Assembly (NCBI GenBank): GCA_017302435.1
Contig: JAFLDL010000016.1
Location: forward strand, 1 to 64,000
Length of the DNA stretch: 64,000 bases
From: Candidatus Accumulibacter necessarius
GTDB lineage: Bacteria; Pseudomonadota; Gammaproteobacteria; Burkholderiales; Rhodocyclaceae
Direction: 5' to 3'
The notes under the pieces are model-generated. The model did not search any database and was not told the origin of the DNA. It worked only from the letters and a program-made list of their open reading frames with translations. The position numbers and the translations under genes are program-made. Positions 53,260 to 62,015 of this stretch are shown piece by piece; the stretch's first letter is position 1, and every line of letters starts with the position of its first letter.

Positions 53260-54480
53260 CTACGCCGCGCCCCGCTTCGGCAACTGCACTATTTCCGCCA
53301 CCTCTTTCATGCCGCCAGCTTCCATCATCGCCGCGGTTGCCGTATTGACGGATGCCCGCACCGGGTCAAGGTCCAGCCGGGCATAGATCGCCGTCGCTTG
53401 CTGGCTCTTGTGGTTCAAGGATTTGCCGATGATCGCCATCGATGCGCCGGTTCTTGCCTGCCAGCTTCCCAGGGTGCGCCGCAAGTCATGCAGCGTTACG
53501 CCGTTCGGGTCATTTCTGCCGTAGGGGATGCCGGCCCGCTCCATGACGCGAATGACCGCCTTCTTCGGTTCGACCATGTGACCGCTGGCTCCCGGCCCAG
53601 GGAACACGAACCCGCCGGCGGTCGCCTCCTGCCGTGCCTTGAGGATCGCCACTGCTTCCGGGCAGAGTGTCACATTCTGGGGGGTGCCGTTCTTGGTGGC
53701 GGGAATGCGCCAGACGGAGTCGGCCAGGTTGATTTCTGCCCAGTGCATCGAACACAGATTTTCCCGTCTTGCACCCGTGAGCAGTGCCAGCAGGATGAAG
53801 TCGCGCATGGCGATGTTCGGCTCTTCGGCCAGCGATTGAAAGAAGCGGGGTAGTTCATCGGCTTGCAAGAACCGATCGCGGCTCACCACGCGGCCCGCCA
53901 CCTTGACGCCTTGCGCCGGGTTCGTTTCGATATAGCCCCATTCGATCGCCTTGCCGAAAATGCCAGACGCCAGCGCCCGCACAAGCCTGACCGTCGCCGC
54001 CGCCTTGCCGGCCTTTTCAACATCGGACAGCGCACGGGCAATCATTGCCCTCGTGATCGTCGTCAACTTCCGGTCGCCGAGGGATTTTTGCAGGTAGTCC
54101 CGGAATCGCTGCTGCATGTCGCGCCACACCGCCAGCTTTTCGCCGTGCCGGGTGCCGTACTCGGTGAAAAACTCCGTCAGTGTCGGTTCTGCCTTGAAGG
54201 TCCGCCGCGCCTCGGCAGGGTTCGCGCCGCTGGCAAACTCGCCAAGAATCCTTTCGGCTTCGGCTTGTGCCTTCTCTACCGTCATGTCAGGGAAGGTGCC
54301 CAACTTCACCCAGGCCATTGATGCGCCGGCCCGCTTCACGACATAGAAAGTTTTCGCTCCCGCTGAAGTTACTCGCAGGGCCAGCTTCGGCACCTTGGTA
54401 TCGTAAACCGTCAGCCGCTTTCCGGCCGGCGGAAGCTCAAGCCCCTGAAGGGCAATCTTGCCGAACTTGATCTGTGCCAT
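53260..54480 (-). CDS. Tyrosine integrase of the tRNA-Thr island
   Basis: A 406-residue site-specific recombinase. N-terminal arm-binding DUF4102-like domain (KIALQGLELPPAGKRLTVYD, FYVVKRAGASMAWVKLGTFP), a SAM-like core-binding domain, then the catalytic domain with Arg in LLTGARRENLCSMHW, HxxR in LHDLRRTLGSW, a His in LNHKSQQATAIYA and the nucleophile Tyr in IYARLDL. P4-type integrases insert elements into tRNA 3' ends, which fits the flanking repeats. ATG at 54480 (MAQIKFGK) has GAGGTGAAAGA upstream. It lies 157 bases inside the right junction and is read leftwards. Confidence 0.94.
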   Translation of the reverse strand: MAQIKFGKIALQGLELPPAGKRLTVYDTKVPKLALRVTSAGAKTFYVVKRAGASMAWVKLGTFPDMTVEKAQAEAERILGEFASGANPAEARRTFKAEPTLTEFFTEYGTRHGEKLAVWRDMQQRFRDYLQKSLGDRKLTTITRAMIARALSDVEKAGKAAATVRLVRALASGIFGKAIEWGYIETNPAQGVKVAGRVVSRDRFLQADELPRFFQSLAEEPNIAMRDFILLALLTGARRENLCSMHWAEINLADSVWRIPATKNGTPQNVTLCPEAVAILKARQEATAGGFVFPGPGASGHMVEPKKAVIRVMERAGIPYGRNDPNGVTLHDLRRTLGSWQARTGASMAIIGKSLNHKSQQATAIYARLDLDPVRASVNTATAAMMEAGGMKEVAEIVQLPKRGAA

Positions 54481-54499
54481 TCTTTCACCTCGCATAAAT

Positions 54500-54557
54500 C
54501 GGGCTATCACCGGGCTAGCATGGGCTATCAAATTTCGTCATATTTAGTGCTAGCCCG
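54500..54557 (+). repeat. Right arm-type integrase site repeats
   Basis: CGGGCTATCA-C-CGGGCTAGCA-TGGGCTATCA at 54500-54530, plus an inverted copy TGCTAGCCCG at 54548-54557, immediately upstream of the integrase. The first two units match the left-end repeat at 20 of 21 bases. This arrangement fits arm-type sites and possible autoregulation of the integrase promoter; the role is inferred. Confidence 0.55.
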
Positions 54558-54636
54558 TTAAGGTAAGTTTAGCACTAACATATTGCTGTGTATACGTTTA
54601 TTAAGGTTCATTAGTGCGTAGGTTTGACGGGAATCA

Positions 54637-54697
54637 CGCATTCGTAATGCGAAGGTCGACAGTTCGATTCCGTCCAGCGGCACCAGTAAATCAAGCA
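54637..54697 (+). repeat. Right attachment repeat (tRNA-Thr 3' half)
   Basis: Identical over 61 bases to 33879-33939. It contains the anticodon loop, variable loop, T arm, acceptor 3' strand and CCA of tRNA-Thr without the 5' half, so it is a displaced fragment and not a functional tRNA. It marks the right junction of the island. Confidence 0.95.
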
Positions 54698-54700
54698 GGT

Positions 54701-54727
54701 AGCCCAACTCAAGAGTTGGGCTTTTTG
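54701..54727 (+). terminator. Original chromosomal terminator of tRNA-Thr
   Basis: AGCCCAACT / AGTTGGGCT with loop CAAG followed by TTTTT. Its place directly behind the right repeat mirrors the terminator at 33943-33969, so this is the pre-insertion terminator of the tRNA gene. Confidence 0.8.
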
Positions 54728-55018
54728 CTTCCTGGCCATCCAGTAAGCGACTTCGCACCTCACGGTTGAGCGAAAATCAATTACAACATCGCCTGCTTAG
54801 GGTGTATGCCGTTAGCCATCGGGAAGTCGAACTCTTGCCCAAGAACATGACTGAACAGGTCGAGCGGATGTGGCTCCGCGCTGTCTCGCCCCGAGCGACA
54901 TAGCGCCCGACCGGGGCCAAGCAAGCTACGGGGGCTCCACCTGCTGCGCTGCGGCTTCTTGGGTCGGGGAAGTGAAGGTGGCTGTATACTCGACCCCTTT
55001 TCATTCGGGCGCTGCATC
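54728..55018. other. Intergenic region before rimO
   Basis: About 290 bases with no supportable gene. A TATACT at 54985-54990 could serve as the -10 element of rimO, but I see no good -35. A perfect match between CGACCCC and surrounding bases is not evident. Confidence 0.35.
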
Positions 55019-56344
55019 ATGTCAAAGCCGAAAAACATCGGTTTCGTTTCCCTGGGTTGCCCTAAGGCGCTGGTCGACTCCGAGCAGATTCTCACCAAGC
55101 TGCGCGCCGAGGGCTATCTGATCTCGCCTTCGTACGAGGGCGCCGATCTGGTGGTGGTCAATACCTGCGGTTTCATCGATGCCGCCGTCGAGGAGTCGCT
55201 CGAGGCCATCGGCGAGGCGCTGAAGGAGAACGGCAAGGTGATCGTCACTGGCTGCCTGGGGGCGCGAGAAGCGGTGATCCGCAAGGCGCATCCGCAGGTG
55301 CTGGCGGTGACCGGGCCGCATGCCGCCGACGAGGTACTGCAGCATGTGCACGCGCATTTGCCGCAGCTGCATGACCCGTTTACCAGCTTGGTCCCGCCAC
55401 AGGGGATCAAACTGACACCGCAGCATTTTGCTTACCTCAAGATTTCCGAGGGCTGCAATCACAGTTGCACCTTCTGCATCATCCCTTCGATGCGCGGCCC
55501 GCTGGTCAGCCGACCGATCGGTGATGTCCTGCAGGAAGCCAGAACACTGGCCGAGTCGGGCGTGCGCGAACTGCTGGTAATTTCCCAGGATACCAGTGCC
55601 TACGGCGTGGACCTGAAGTACCGGACCGGCTTTGTCGGTGGGCGTCCCCTGCGCACGCGGCTGCGCGAACTCTGCGAGGCGCTGGGCGAACTGGGAATCT
55701 GGGTGCGCCTGCATTACGTCTATCCGTATCCCAGCGTGGACGCGCTGGTGCCGCTGATGGCCGCGGGCCGGATTCTGCCCTATCTCGATGTCCCTTTCCA
55801 GCACGCCAGTCCGCGCATCCTGAAAGCCATGAAGCGTCCGGCGAGTGCCGAGGACAATCTTGAACGTCTGCGGGCGTGGCGGGCCGTCTGCCCCGAGATC
55901 ACGGTGCGCAGCACCTTCATTACCGGATTCCCCGGCGAGACCGAAGCCGAGTTCGAGGAGTTGCTGACGTTCATCGCCGAGGCTCGTCTCGATCGTGTCG
56001 GTTGCTTTGCTTACTCGGCGGTTGACGGTGCGGCGGCCAATGCCTTGCCGGACCCGGTGCCGGAGGAACTTCGCGAGGAACGCCGGCAGCGGCTGATGGC
56101 GTTGCAGGAAGATATCTCGGCGGAGTTGCTGGCGGCGAAGATCGGCCGCGAGATCGAGGTGCTGGTCGATGAGGTCGACGAGGAGGGAACGATCGCCCGG
56201 TCGCCAGCCGACGCACCGGAGATCGATGGGTTGGTTTTCGTCAACGACCATTTCGACGCCGAACCGGGTGATTTTCTGCGCGTCCGGGTGGTCGATGCCG
56301 ACGAGCATGATCTCTACGCCGAGGTCGCGGGCAATACCGCCTGA
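55019..56344 (+). CDS. rimO: Ribosomal protein S12 methylthiotransferase RimO
   Basis: A 441-residue radical-SAM enzyme that adds a methylthio group to an Asp of ribosomal protein S12. N-terminal UPF0004 domain with cluster Cys in [19 protein letters not shown] and GCLGARE; radical [18 protein letters not shown] (CxxxCxxC); [13 protein letters not shown]; a C-terminal TRAM domain ([20 protein letters not shown] and [18 protein letters not shown]). The ATG at 55019 gives the usual [16 protein letters not shown] start; a longer frame begins at 54959 without support. It converges with dnaE2, 14 bases apart. Confidence 0.95.
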   Translation: MSKPKNIGFVSLGCPKALVDSEQILTKLRAEGYLISPSYEGADLVVVNTCGFIDAAVEESLEAIGEALKENGKVIVTGCLGAREAVIRKAHPQVLAVTGPHAADEVLQHVHAHLPQLHDPFTSLVPPQGIKLTPQHFAYLKISEGCNHSCTFCIIPSMRGPLVSRPIGDVLQEARTLAESGVRELLVISQDTSAYGVDLKYRTGFVGGRPLRTRLRELCEALGELGIWVRLHYVYPYPSVDALVPLMAAGRILPYLDVPFQHASPRILKAMKRPASAEDNLERLRAWRAVCPEITVRSTFITGFPGETEAEFEELLTFIAEARLDRVGCFAYSAVDGAAANALPDPVPEELREERRQRLMALQEDISAELLAAKIGREIEVLVDEVDEEGTIARSPADAPEIDGLVFVNDHFDAEPGDFLRVRVVDADEHDLYAEVAGNTA

Positions 56345-56358
56345 GGGCCCACTCGGGC

Positions 56359-59300
56359 TCAGTGAAAGTTCCGACTGGCGGTTGGCAGGCGGCCGAGCAG
56401 GGCAGAAAGATCGACCAGGCGCTTGGCCACCAGATGGACGACCGTGCCTTCGCGCTGTACCTGTCCGAGGACCCCGAGCAGGCGAGCACCGAGAAGTTCG
56501 CGGCGTTGCTGCTCGACCAGCCGGGCGTGTACGACTATATTGGCCAGCCCGGTTTCATCTTCGAGGGTGACGAAAACAATGCCGCTGGCGGTGCCAGGCC
56601 GTTGGCGACAGGTGACGATTCCAGCAGCGCGCATGAGCTGGCGGTCGGCTGCGTTCAGTAGCTGGCTGGCGGAAACGAAGCGCTGCGCAGTCAGGCGGGC
56701 GCGCAGCAGGCTCAGCGGATGGCGACCAAGGGTGAAGCCGGTGCTGGCGTAGTCGGCAATCAGGTTTTCGGCCTCGGATGGTTCGGCGAGTTGGGTGGCT
56801 TCAGCAGTGGTCTCCGGTGGCTCGACGCTGCTCAGCAGATCGAGTTGTACGGCAACCCCGGCGACCGCCCAGGCGGCCTGCCGACGATGGCCGGCCAAGT
56901 CGGCCAGCGCGCCGGCCGCGGCGAGCAGATCGAGATCCCTGTGCGCCAGTCGGGCGCGCGTCGCGAGATCGGCGACGCTGGCAAAGGGGTGCTGCCGGCG
57001 TGCTTCGAGCAGGCGCAACACAGCGGCCTGTGAGAGGCCGCTGATGCTGCAAAGGCCCAGGCGAACGGCCGGACCGTCAGTCGCCGTGGCTGGCGTAGGG
57101 TTTTCGAGCTGCGCTTCCCAGCCGCTGTGCATGGCCGTTGCCGGTAGCACCTCGACGCCATGCCGGCGCGCGTCCTGTACGAGTTGCGACGGCGAGTAGA
57201 AGCCCATCGGCTGGCTGTTGAGCAGCGCGCAGAGAAAAGCGGCCGGATGGTGGCGCTTGATCCAGGCCGAAACGTAGACCAGCAGGGCAAACGAGGCGGC
57301 GTGTGATTCCGGGAAGCCATACTCGCCGAAACCCCGGATCTGCGCGCAGATGCGCTGAGCGAACGATTCGTCGTGGCCGCGCTGACGCATGCCGGCGATC
57401 AGTTTCTGTTCGAAGGGTTCAAGTCCGCCCTTGCGCCGCCAGGCAGCCATCGCCCGGCGCAATTGATCTGCCTCACCAGGAGTGAAGCCGGCAGCGACGA
57501 CGGCCAGCTGCATCACCTGTTCCTGGAAAATCGGCACACCGCAGGTGCGGCCGAGTACAGCGGCGATCTCCGGTCGCATCGCTTCGATCACTTCCTTGCC
57601 GTGCCGGCGACGCAGGTAGGGATGGACCATGTCGCCCTGGATCGGGCCCGGTCTGACGAGCGCTACCTCGATCACCAGATCGTAGAAGTGGCGGGGCCTG
57701 AGACGTGGCAGCATGGCCATCTGCGCGCGCGATTCGATCTGGAAGACACCGACCGTGTCGGCGGCGCAGAGCATCTCGTAGACCAGCGGGTCTTCCGGTG
57801 GGATATCCTGCATGCGGTAGCCGATCAGGTCGAGCGCGCGATGGATCGCCGAGAGCATGCCGAGGGCCAGGACGTCGACCTTCAGCAGTCCGAGCGCGTC
57901 GAGATCGTCCTTGTCCCACTGGATCACCGTACGCTCCGCCATCGCGGCATTTTCAACCGGCACCAGGCGGGCCAGCGGGCCGCGCGAGATGACGAAGCCG
58001 CCGACATGTTGCGACAGATGGCGGGGAAAACCACGCAGGGCCTCCGCCAGCTGGAGCCATTTGGCGACGCGCGGTGCCGCCGGATCGAGACCGACGGCGC
58101 GCAGGCGATCGGGCAGTTGCTCGCGTTTGTCCCACCAGGCCAGCGAAGCGGTGAGGGCGTCGATCTGGCTGCTGCCAAAGCCGAGGACGCGGCCAACGTC
58201 GCGCAGGGCGCCGCGGGTGCGGTAGGTCACCACCGCCGCGGCCAGTGCGGCGCGCTCGCGCCCGTACCTGGCATAGAGATACTGGATGACTTCCTCGCGT
58301 CGCGTATGTTCGAAATCGACGTCGATATCGGGTGGCTCGCCGCGCTCGCGGGAGATGAAGCGCTCGAAAAGGAGGTTCGACCGTGCCGGGTCGACTTCGG
58401 TGATGCCAAGGCTGTAGCAGACTGCCGAGTTGGCAGCCGAGCCGCGCCCCTGGCAAAGGATATTGCGACTGCGGGCAAAATTGACGATGTCGTAGACCGT
58501 CAGGAAATAGGACTCGTAGGAGAGTTCAGCGATCAGGGCAAGTTCGTGTTCGACTCGCTCCTGCACACTCCTAGGTACGCTGCCGGAGTAACGCTGGCGC
58601 AGGCCTTTTTCCACCTCGGCGCGCAGGAAGGCTGACGGCGTCTGACCGTCGGGAACGACTTCCTCGGGGTATTGGTAGTGCAGTTCATCGAGCGAGAAAT
58701 TGCACCGTGCGGCGATGCGCAGCGTTTCGGCCAGCAGGTCAGGCGGGTAGATCCTGGCCAGCCGCAGGCGGCTGCGCAGATGGCGCTCGCCGTTGGCAAA
58801 GAGTGCGTGGCCAGCAGCAAACAAGGTGCTGTTCAGGCGGATCGCGGTCAACGTATCCTGCAAGGGGCGGCGCGCGCGAAGATGCATGTGTACGTCGCCG
58901 GTGGCGACCGCCGGCAGGCCGCTCGCGGTCGCCAGTTCAAGCAGCATGGCGAGTCGCGCCGCGTCATTGGCGCCCGCGTGCAGTTCGATGGCCAGCCAGG
59001 AACGGGCCGGAAAGTGCGTTGCCAGCCAGCGGCCCTCGTCCGCGCTGGCGCCGGGGCCCGGTATCCACAGTGCCAGGCAGTCCGGGACGGCGCCGCTGCC
59101 GCCGGTGATCTGGCCGGGTGTCTCCAGATCGCCGCGGAGCAGACGGTATTCACCCTTGCACGAGCGTCTGCGTGCCAGCGTGATCAGTGCCGAGAGGTTG
59201 CCGTAACCGGCGCGGTTCTGCGCCAGCAGGACCAGCCGGAAACCTGGCCCCTGTTGACTGGCGAGACGGAAGTCGGCGCCGATGATCAGCTTCAGGCCGC

Positions 59301-59484
59301 GTGCACTGGCTGCCTTGTGCGCCCGCACGACCCCCGCCAGCGAGGCCTCGTCGGTGAGAGCGAGGGCGCCGTAGCCCAGATCCTGCGCCCGCTCGACCAG
59401 TTCCTCCGGATGCGAGGCACCGCGGAGGAAAGAGAAGTTGGAGCAGCAGTGCAGTTCGGCGTAGAAGGGGAGGTCGTTGGCCAT
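56359..59484 (-). CDS. dnaE2: Error-prone DNA polymerase DnaE2 (ImuC)
   Basis: A 1041-residue C-family polymerase: PHP domain start FYAELHCCSNFSFLRGASHP; catalytic acids in PPDIDVDFEHTRREEV; RNILCQGRGSAANSAVCYSL; PIFQEQVMQLAVVAAGFTPG; C-terminal OB region (VTCRQRPGTASGIVFVTLED). The length matches DnaE2, shorter than replicative DnaE1. It carries out SOS mutagenesis, usually with ImuA and ImuB, which are not adjacent here. The ATG at 59484 yields the typical N-terminus. A consensus LexA box lies 7 bases upstream of the start codon. Confidence 0.95.
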   Translation of the reverse strand: MANDLPFYAELHCCSNFSFLRGASHPEELVERAQDLGYGALALTDEASLAGVVRAHKAASARGLKLIIGADFRLASQQGPGFRLVLLAQNRAGYGNLSALITLARRRSCKGEYRLLRGDLETPGQITGGSGAVPDCLALWIPGPGASADEGRWLATHFPARSWLAIELHAGANDAARLAMLLELATASGLPAVATGDVHMHLRARRPLQDTLTAIRLNSTLFAAGHALFANGERHLRSRLRLARIYPPDLLAETLRIAARCNFSLDELHYQYPEEVVPDGQTPSAFLRAEVEKGLRQRYSGSVPRSVQERVEHELALIAELSYESYFLTVYDIVNFARSRNILCQGRGSAANSAVCYSLGITEVDPARSNLLFERFISRERGEPPDIDVDFEHTRREEVIQYLYARYGRERAALAAAVVTYRTRGALRDVGRVLGFGSSQIDALTASLAWWDKREQLPDRLRAVGLDPAAPRVAKWLQLAEALRGFPRHLSQHVGGFVISRGPLARLVPVENAAMAERTVIQWDKDDLDALGLLKVDVLALGMLSAIHRALDLIGYRMQDIPPEDPLVYEMLCAADTVGVFQIESRAQMAMLPRLRPRHFYDLVIEVALVRPGPIQGDMVHPYLRRRHGKEVIEAMRPEIAAVLGRTCGVPIFQEQVMQLAVVAAGFTPGEADQLRRAMAAWRRKGGLEPFEQKLIAGMRQRGHDESFAQRICAQIRGFGEYGFPESHAASFALLVYVSAWIKRHHPAAFLCALLNSQPMGFYSPSQLVQDARRHGVEVLPATAMHSGWEAQLENPTPATATDGPAVRLGLCSISGLSQAAVLRLLEARRQHPFASVADLATRARLAHRDLDLLAAAGALADLAGHRRQAAWAVAGVAVQLDLLSSVEPPETTAEATQLAEPSEAENLIADYASTGFTLGRHPLSLLRARLTAQRFVSASQLLNAADRQLMRAAGIVTCRQRPGTASGIVFVTLEDETGLANIVVHARLVEQQRRELLGARLLGVLGQVQREGTVVHLVAKRLVDLSALLGRLPTASRNFH

Positions 59485-59491
59485 GGCGTTA

Positions 59492-59511
59492 TACTGTTAT
59501 TATTTACAGTA
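59492..59511 (-). promoter_or_regulatory. LexA (SOS) box of dnaE2
   Basis: TACTGT-TATTATTT-ACAGTA is a perfect palindrome in its 6-base arms and matches the gamma/beta-proteobacterial LexA consensus CTGT-N8-ACAG. It ends 7 bases before the dnaE2 ATG, so LexA bound here would cover the transcription start and ribosome binding region. Confidence 0.85.
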
Positions 59512-59670
59512 TAAACGGCATTTTCAGTCTCTTGTTCCCGCAGGCCCCGCGTTTGCACGAATTCCGGGAGGTCGCCAGATTGCGCCTGGTTTGCTGCGCA
59601 TTTCTCCCCCACTTTGATATTCCTGAGTGGCGGTTGGTTCTGCCCTCTGGCGTTTCCCCAGCCCTGCCGC

Positions 59671-60780
59671 TTACCTGATGTTGCGCTGCGCGGCGGTACT
59701 TGGGCGCAGAGACTGCAAGCCCTTGTGGGTGAGGTGGCGCAGCAGCAGGCCAGGTGGCATACGCAGCCACTGGTAGCGGAGTACGCCAAAAAGCCCGGCA
59801 ATCCGGCGCGATATTTCGGCCGGTCGATCGGGGACTCTGGGCAGTGTGCAGCGAGGAAGAACCCAGTCCATAAGCTGGATTGCGACGGCTGGCGGTGCGG
59901 CCAACGGCAGGTCAGAGGGTATTGCCGTGCCAAGCCAGGCTCGGCAGTAGCGCAGCGCGTACCACAGGGGGCGTTCAAAACCATGCTGTCGGGCACGCGC
60001 AGCAAGAGCCTGCCAGTCGCTTGCCGAGTGGAGGTGCGCACGGATCAGACCGTCGATATCGACCAGGTCGCGCAGGTTGGCAAACAGCTCGGAATCCTGG
60101 AAGAGATGAACTGCTGCGTGGAGGATCTGATCCAGCGGCTGCAGGACCAGGAATCGCTGCCCGCTAACCGGCTGTAGATTGGCAAACAGGCTTGCCGTGT
60201 CAGGCTTGAGACGGCTCGTCACGGGTGTGATCGTGTGGTGCAGATCGACCTCGACCGGATGTCCGGGAAAACGCATTGGCGGCAGTTCATGGCTCCATTC
60301 GCGGTAGTAGCGCTCGACATAGGCATCTCCGGCTTCGGCAACCCAGCCCGCGTCGTGCAGCGCAGCTTCGGCCTGATCGAGTTGCCCGCGGCTGACCAGC
60401 AGGTCGACGTCACTCGGCAGACGTCCGCGGGCGAGCTCAAAATCCTGCACGATATAGGCCGCGCCCTTGAGCACCGCCACGGGGAGTTCGACCGGCAGCG
60501 CGTTGGCCAGTGCTGCCAGCTCCATACGCAGCATCTGCACGCGATGTTCGGAATAAGCTGTCGCCGACCGCAGGTGGCCGAGCACGCAATCCGGCACCTT
60601 CTCGAGACATTCCGCCTGCGACTGAATGCGGTGAGCAAGCACGCCGAGCAGCCTGGCCTGCCGGGCGAGACGGATCGTCTTGTCCCAGTCGGCAAGGCTC
60701 ACGCTGTGCGCCGAGCGCGGATCCCGAAGCAGCCCAAGCAGGCACTGTAGGCAGGGATCGGCGGGTCCCAGGCCAATCAA
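59671..60780 (-). CDS. Nucleotidyltransferase family protein of an HPr-rel-A locus
   Basis: A 369-residue protein of the NTP_transf_5 type. The active-site strand is LKGAAYIVQDFELARGRLPS followed by DVDLLVSRGQLDQAEAAL, with the D-x-D metal pair. The rest is helical (LARQARLLGVLAHRI; LDQILHAAVHLFQDSELFAN). Such enzymes transfer nucleotides to protein or peptide substrates and occur beside HprK-related kinases and PqqD-like proteins. It overlaps the kinase gene by ATGA and is the last gene of the operon. Confidence 0.8.
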   Translation of the reverse strand: MIGLGPADPCLQCLLGLLRDPRSAHSVSLADWDKTIRLARQARLLGVLAHRIQSQAECLEKVPDCVLGHLRSATAYSEHRVQMLRMELAALANALPVELPVAVLKGAAYIVQDFELARGRLPSDVDLLVSRGQLDQAEAALHDAGWVAEAGDAYVERYYREWSHELPPMRFPGHPVEVDLHHTITPVTSRLKPDTASLFANLQPVSGQRFLVLQPLDQILHAAVHLFQDSELFANLRDLVDIDGLIRAHLHSASDWQALAARARQHGFERPLWYALRYCRAWLGTAIPSDLPLAAPPAVAIQLMDWVLPRCTLPRVPDRPAEISRRIAGLFGVLRYQWLRMPPGLLLRHLTHKGLQSLRPSTAAQRNIR

Positions 60781-61724
60781 GCGGCTTCCCTCGCGGCGGT
60801 CGATTCGGCAAGCATTGCCCGCAACGACTCGACCGCCTCGTCAAACCTGCTGTACTCGAGGGCGAAGGCAGGACAGGAGTCGATGACATCAGCCACGGCA
60901 TTGAACGAGGTCTCCCCGAGGACACCGTAGTTGAAACTGTTGAAGGCCAGGCGGGCGAAAGCGTCTTCGGCAGGCAGGCGGCGGGTGGTCAACGGTGCCC
61001 CTTCACGAAAGCTTGGGAAGATCACCAGCCGCGGATGGGCAGGGAGACGTCGTGCGTCAACGCTATCATCGGTGGGCGCCAGGTGGGCCACATCGCCCTT
61101 GCGCGTAGCCTTGTAGATCGGCCCGAGAATCGCCTCTTCGGCATAGTCGCGAATCACATCAATCGAGCGGTTCTTGAGCGCCAGAGGTTTCAGCATTGGC
61201 CACAGCTGGCCTGTCCGCGGGCATAGGACGCCAAACTCGTCAGACAACAAGCGAAAGCCTCGCAGCATCATCGCCGCGGTCAGCGTGCTCTTGCCGGAAC
61301 CTGGCGGTGCAGCCATGATGACGGCCCCATCGCCAAGCGCCAGCGCGCCGGCGTGTAGCAATACGTGCTGGTTGAAGCGCTGCGCAAAACACCAGTTGAC
61401 ACCCCACTCAAAATGGGGGAAAGCTTGTTCCCTGGGGAACGGATCGAAAGGCTGCACGCCGTCGATCAGGAAACGGGATTGGGGCTTGAGAAAGGTGCGC
61501 AAACCTCGACCGGCGCAGATCTCGACATGAAAGTCCGCGAAAGGGATCCTTTCGGGCACGACGAACGCCCCGTAGATGCGCTGGAAGTCGCGAACGAAGA
61601 TGTCAAGGCTCGAACGTACGCGGACGATTGCCGCGCCAAACTCGATTTCGATCGCCGTCTTGGCGAGGCGTGCCGCCAGCAGGGAGGGGGGGAGGTCACG
61701 GAAACGAGTCTGCTGGGCAATCAT
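60777..61724 (-). CDS. HprK-related kinase A
   Basis: A 315-residue P-loop kinase related to the C-terminal domain of HPr kinase: Walker A in AAPPGSGKSTLTAAMMLRGF, then LLSDEFGVLCP (acidic Walker B-like) and ARRLPAHPRLVIFPSFREGA. It lacks the HPr kinase N-terminal domain. This subfamily accompanies a PqqD-like protein and a nucleotidyltransferase (named the HPr-rel-A system) and probably modifies a peptide or protein, not HPr. It overlaps both neighbours by 4 bases. Confidence 0.85.
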   Translation of the reverse strand: MIAQQTRFRDLPPSLLAARLAKTAIEIEFGAAIVRVRSSLDIFVRDFQRIYGAFVVPERIPFADFHVEICAGRGLRTFLKPQSRFLIDGVQPFDPFPREQAFPHFEWGVNWCFAQRFNQHVLLHAGALALGDGAVIMAAPPGSGKSTLTAAMMLRGFRLLSDEFGVLCPRTGQLWPMLKPLALKNRSIDVIRDYAEEAILGPIYKATRKGDVAHLAPTDDSVDARRLPAHPRLVIFPSFREGAPLTTRRLPAEDAFARLAFNSFNYGVLGETSFNAVADVIDSCPAFALEYSRFDEAVESLRAMLAESTAAREAA

Positions 61725-61975
61725 CTGCCAAGCATGCCCATCTCCTGAAGAGAACGCAACACCTGTTGCATCTCGGGTGAATCAGTATCGATGTCAAGTT
61801 CGGTGCGCAGATAATCCAGTGCGCGGCTGGTCGGCAGCGGGCATTGAATCTCGCCAACTTCAGCGAGTGCTTCAATAATGACCACGGCCGCTGGTGTCAG
61901 GATACGCGTCTGCCAGGTAGCAGGATCAAACAGTGCGCCGCCATCGCCGAGCTTGCGCAAAAGAGGCCGTTTCAA
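61721..61975 (-). CDS. PqqD-like peptide chaperone (HPr-rel-A system)
   Basis: An 84-residue PqqD/RRE-type winged-helix protein: MKRPLLRKLGDGGALFDPAT, WQTRILTPAAVVIIEALAEV and SPEMQQVLRSLQEMGMLGR. RRE domains bind leader peptides and deliver them to modifying enzymes. Its partner enzymes are probably the kinase and nucleotidyltransferase encoded next, to which it is coupled by ATGA, and the candidate client is the small protein encoded 40 bases upstream. Confidence 0.85.
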   Translation of the reverse strand: MKRPLLRKLGDGGALFDPATWQTRILTPAAVVIIEALAEVGEIQCPLPTSRALDYLRTELDIDTDSPEMQQVLRSLQEMGMLGR

Positions 61976-62015
61976 GCGTCTCTTGCTCCGGCGAGATCAC
62001 CCGTGGTGATGGTGA

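Larger units (their letters stand above)
33879..54697. mobile_element. 20.8-kb integrative island in tRNA-Thr with defence cargo
   Basis: It is bounded by 61-bp direct repeats of the tRNA-Thr 3' half. The right end carries a tyrosine integrase, small accessory genes, an AlpA-like HTH protein and a DUF3987 primase, the replication-control kit of P4-like satellites and mobilisable islands. No capsid, tail or conjugation genes are seen. The cargo on the left is a retron block and a type I restriction-modification operon. The integrase lies at the end far from the complete tRNA. Both junctions are intact, so excision looks structurally possible; whether it happens cannot be told from sequence. 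Confidence 0.9.

Noticed and set aside
54637..54697. A second tRNA-Thr gene
   Set aside because: Only the 3' half is present; the 5' acceptor strand and D arm are missing, so it is the att repeat.
55022..56308. 428-codon minus-strand frame in rimO
   Set aside because: Antisense to rimO; composition only mirrors the sense codons.
57373..58635. 420-codon plus-strand frame in dnaE2
   Set aside because: Antisense to dnaE2, with no support.
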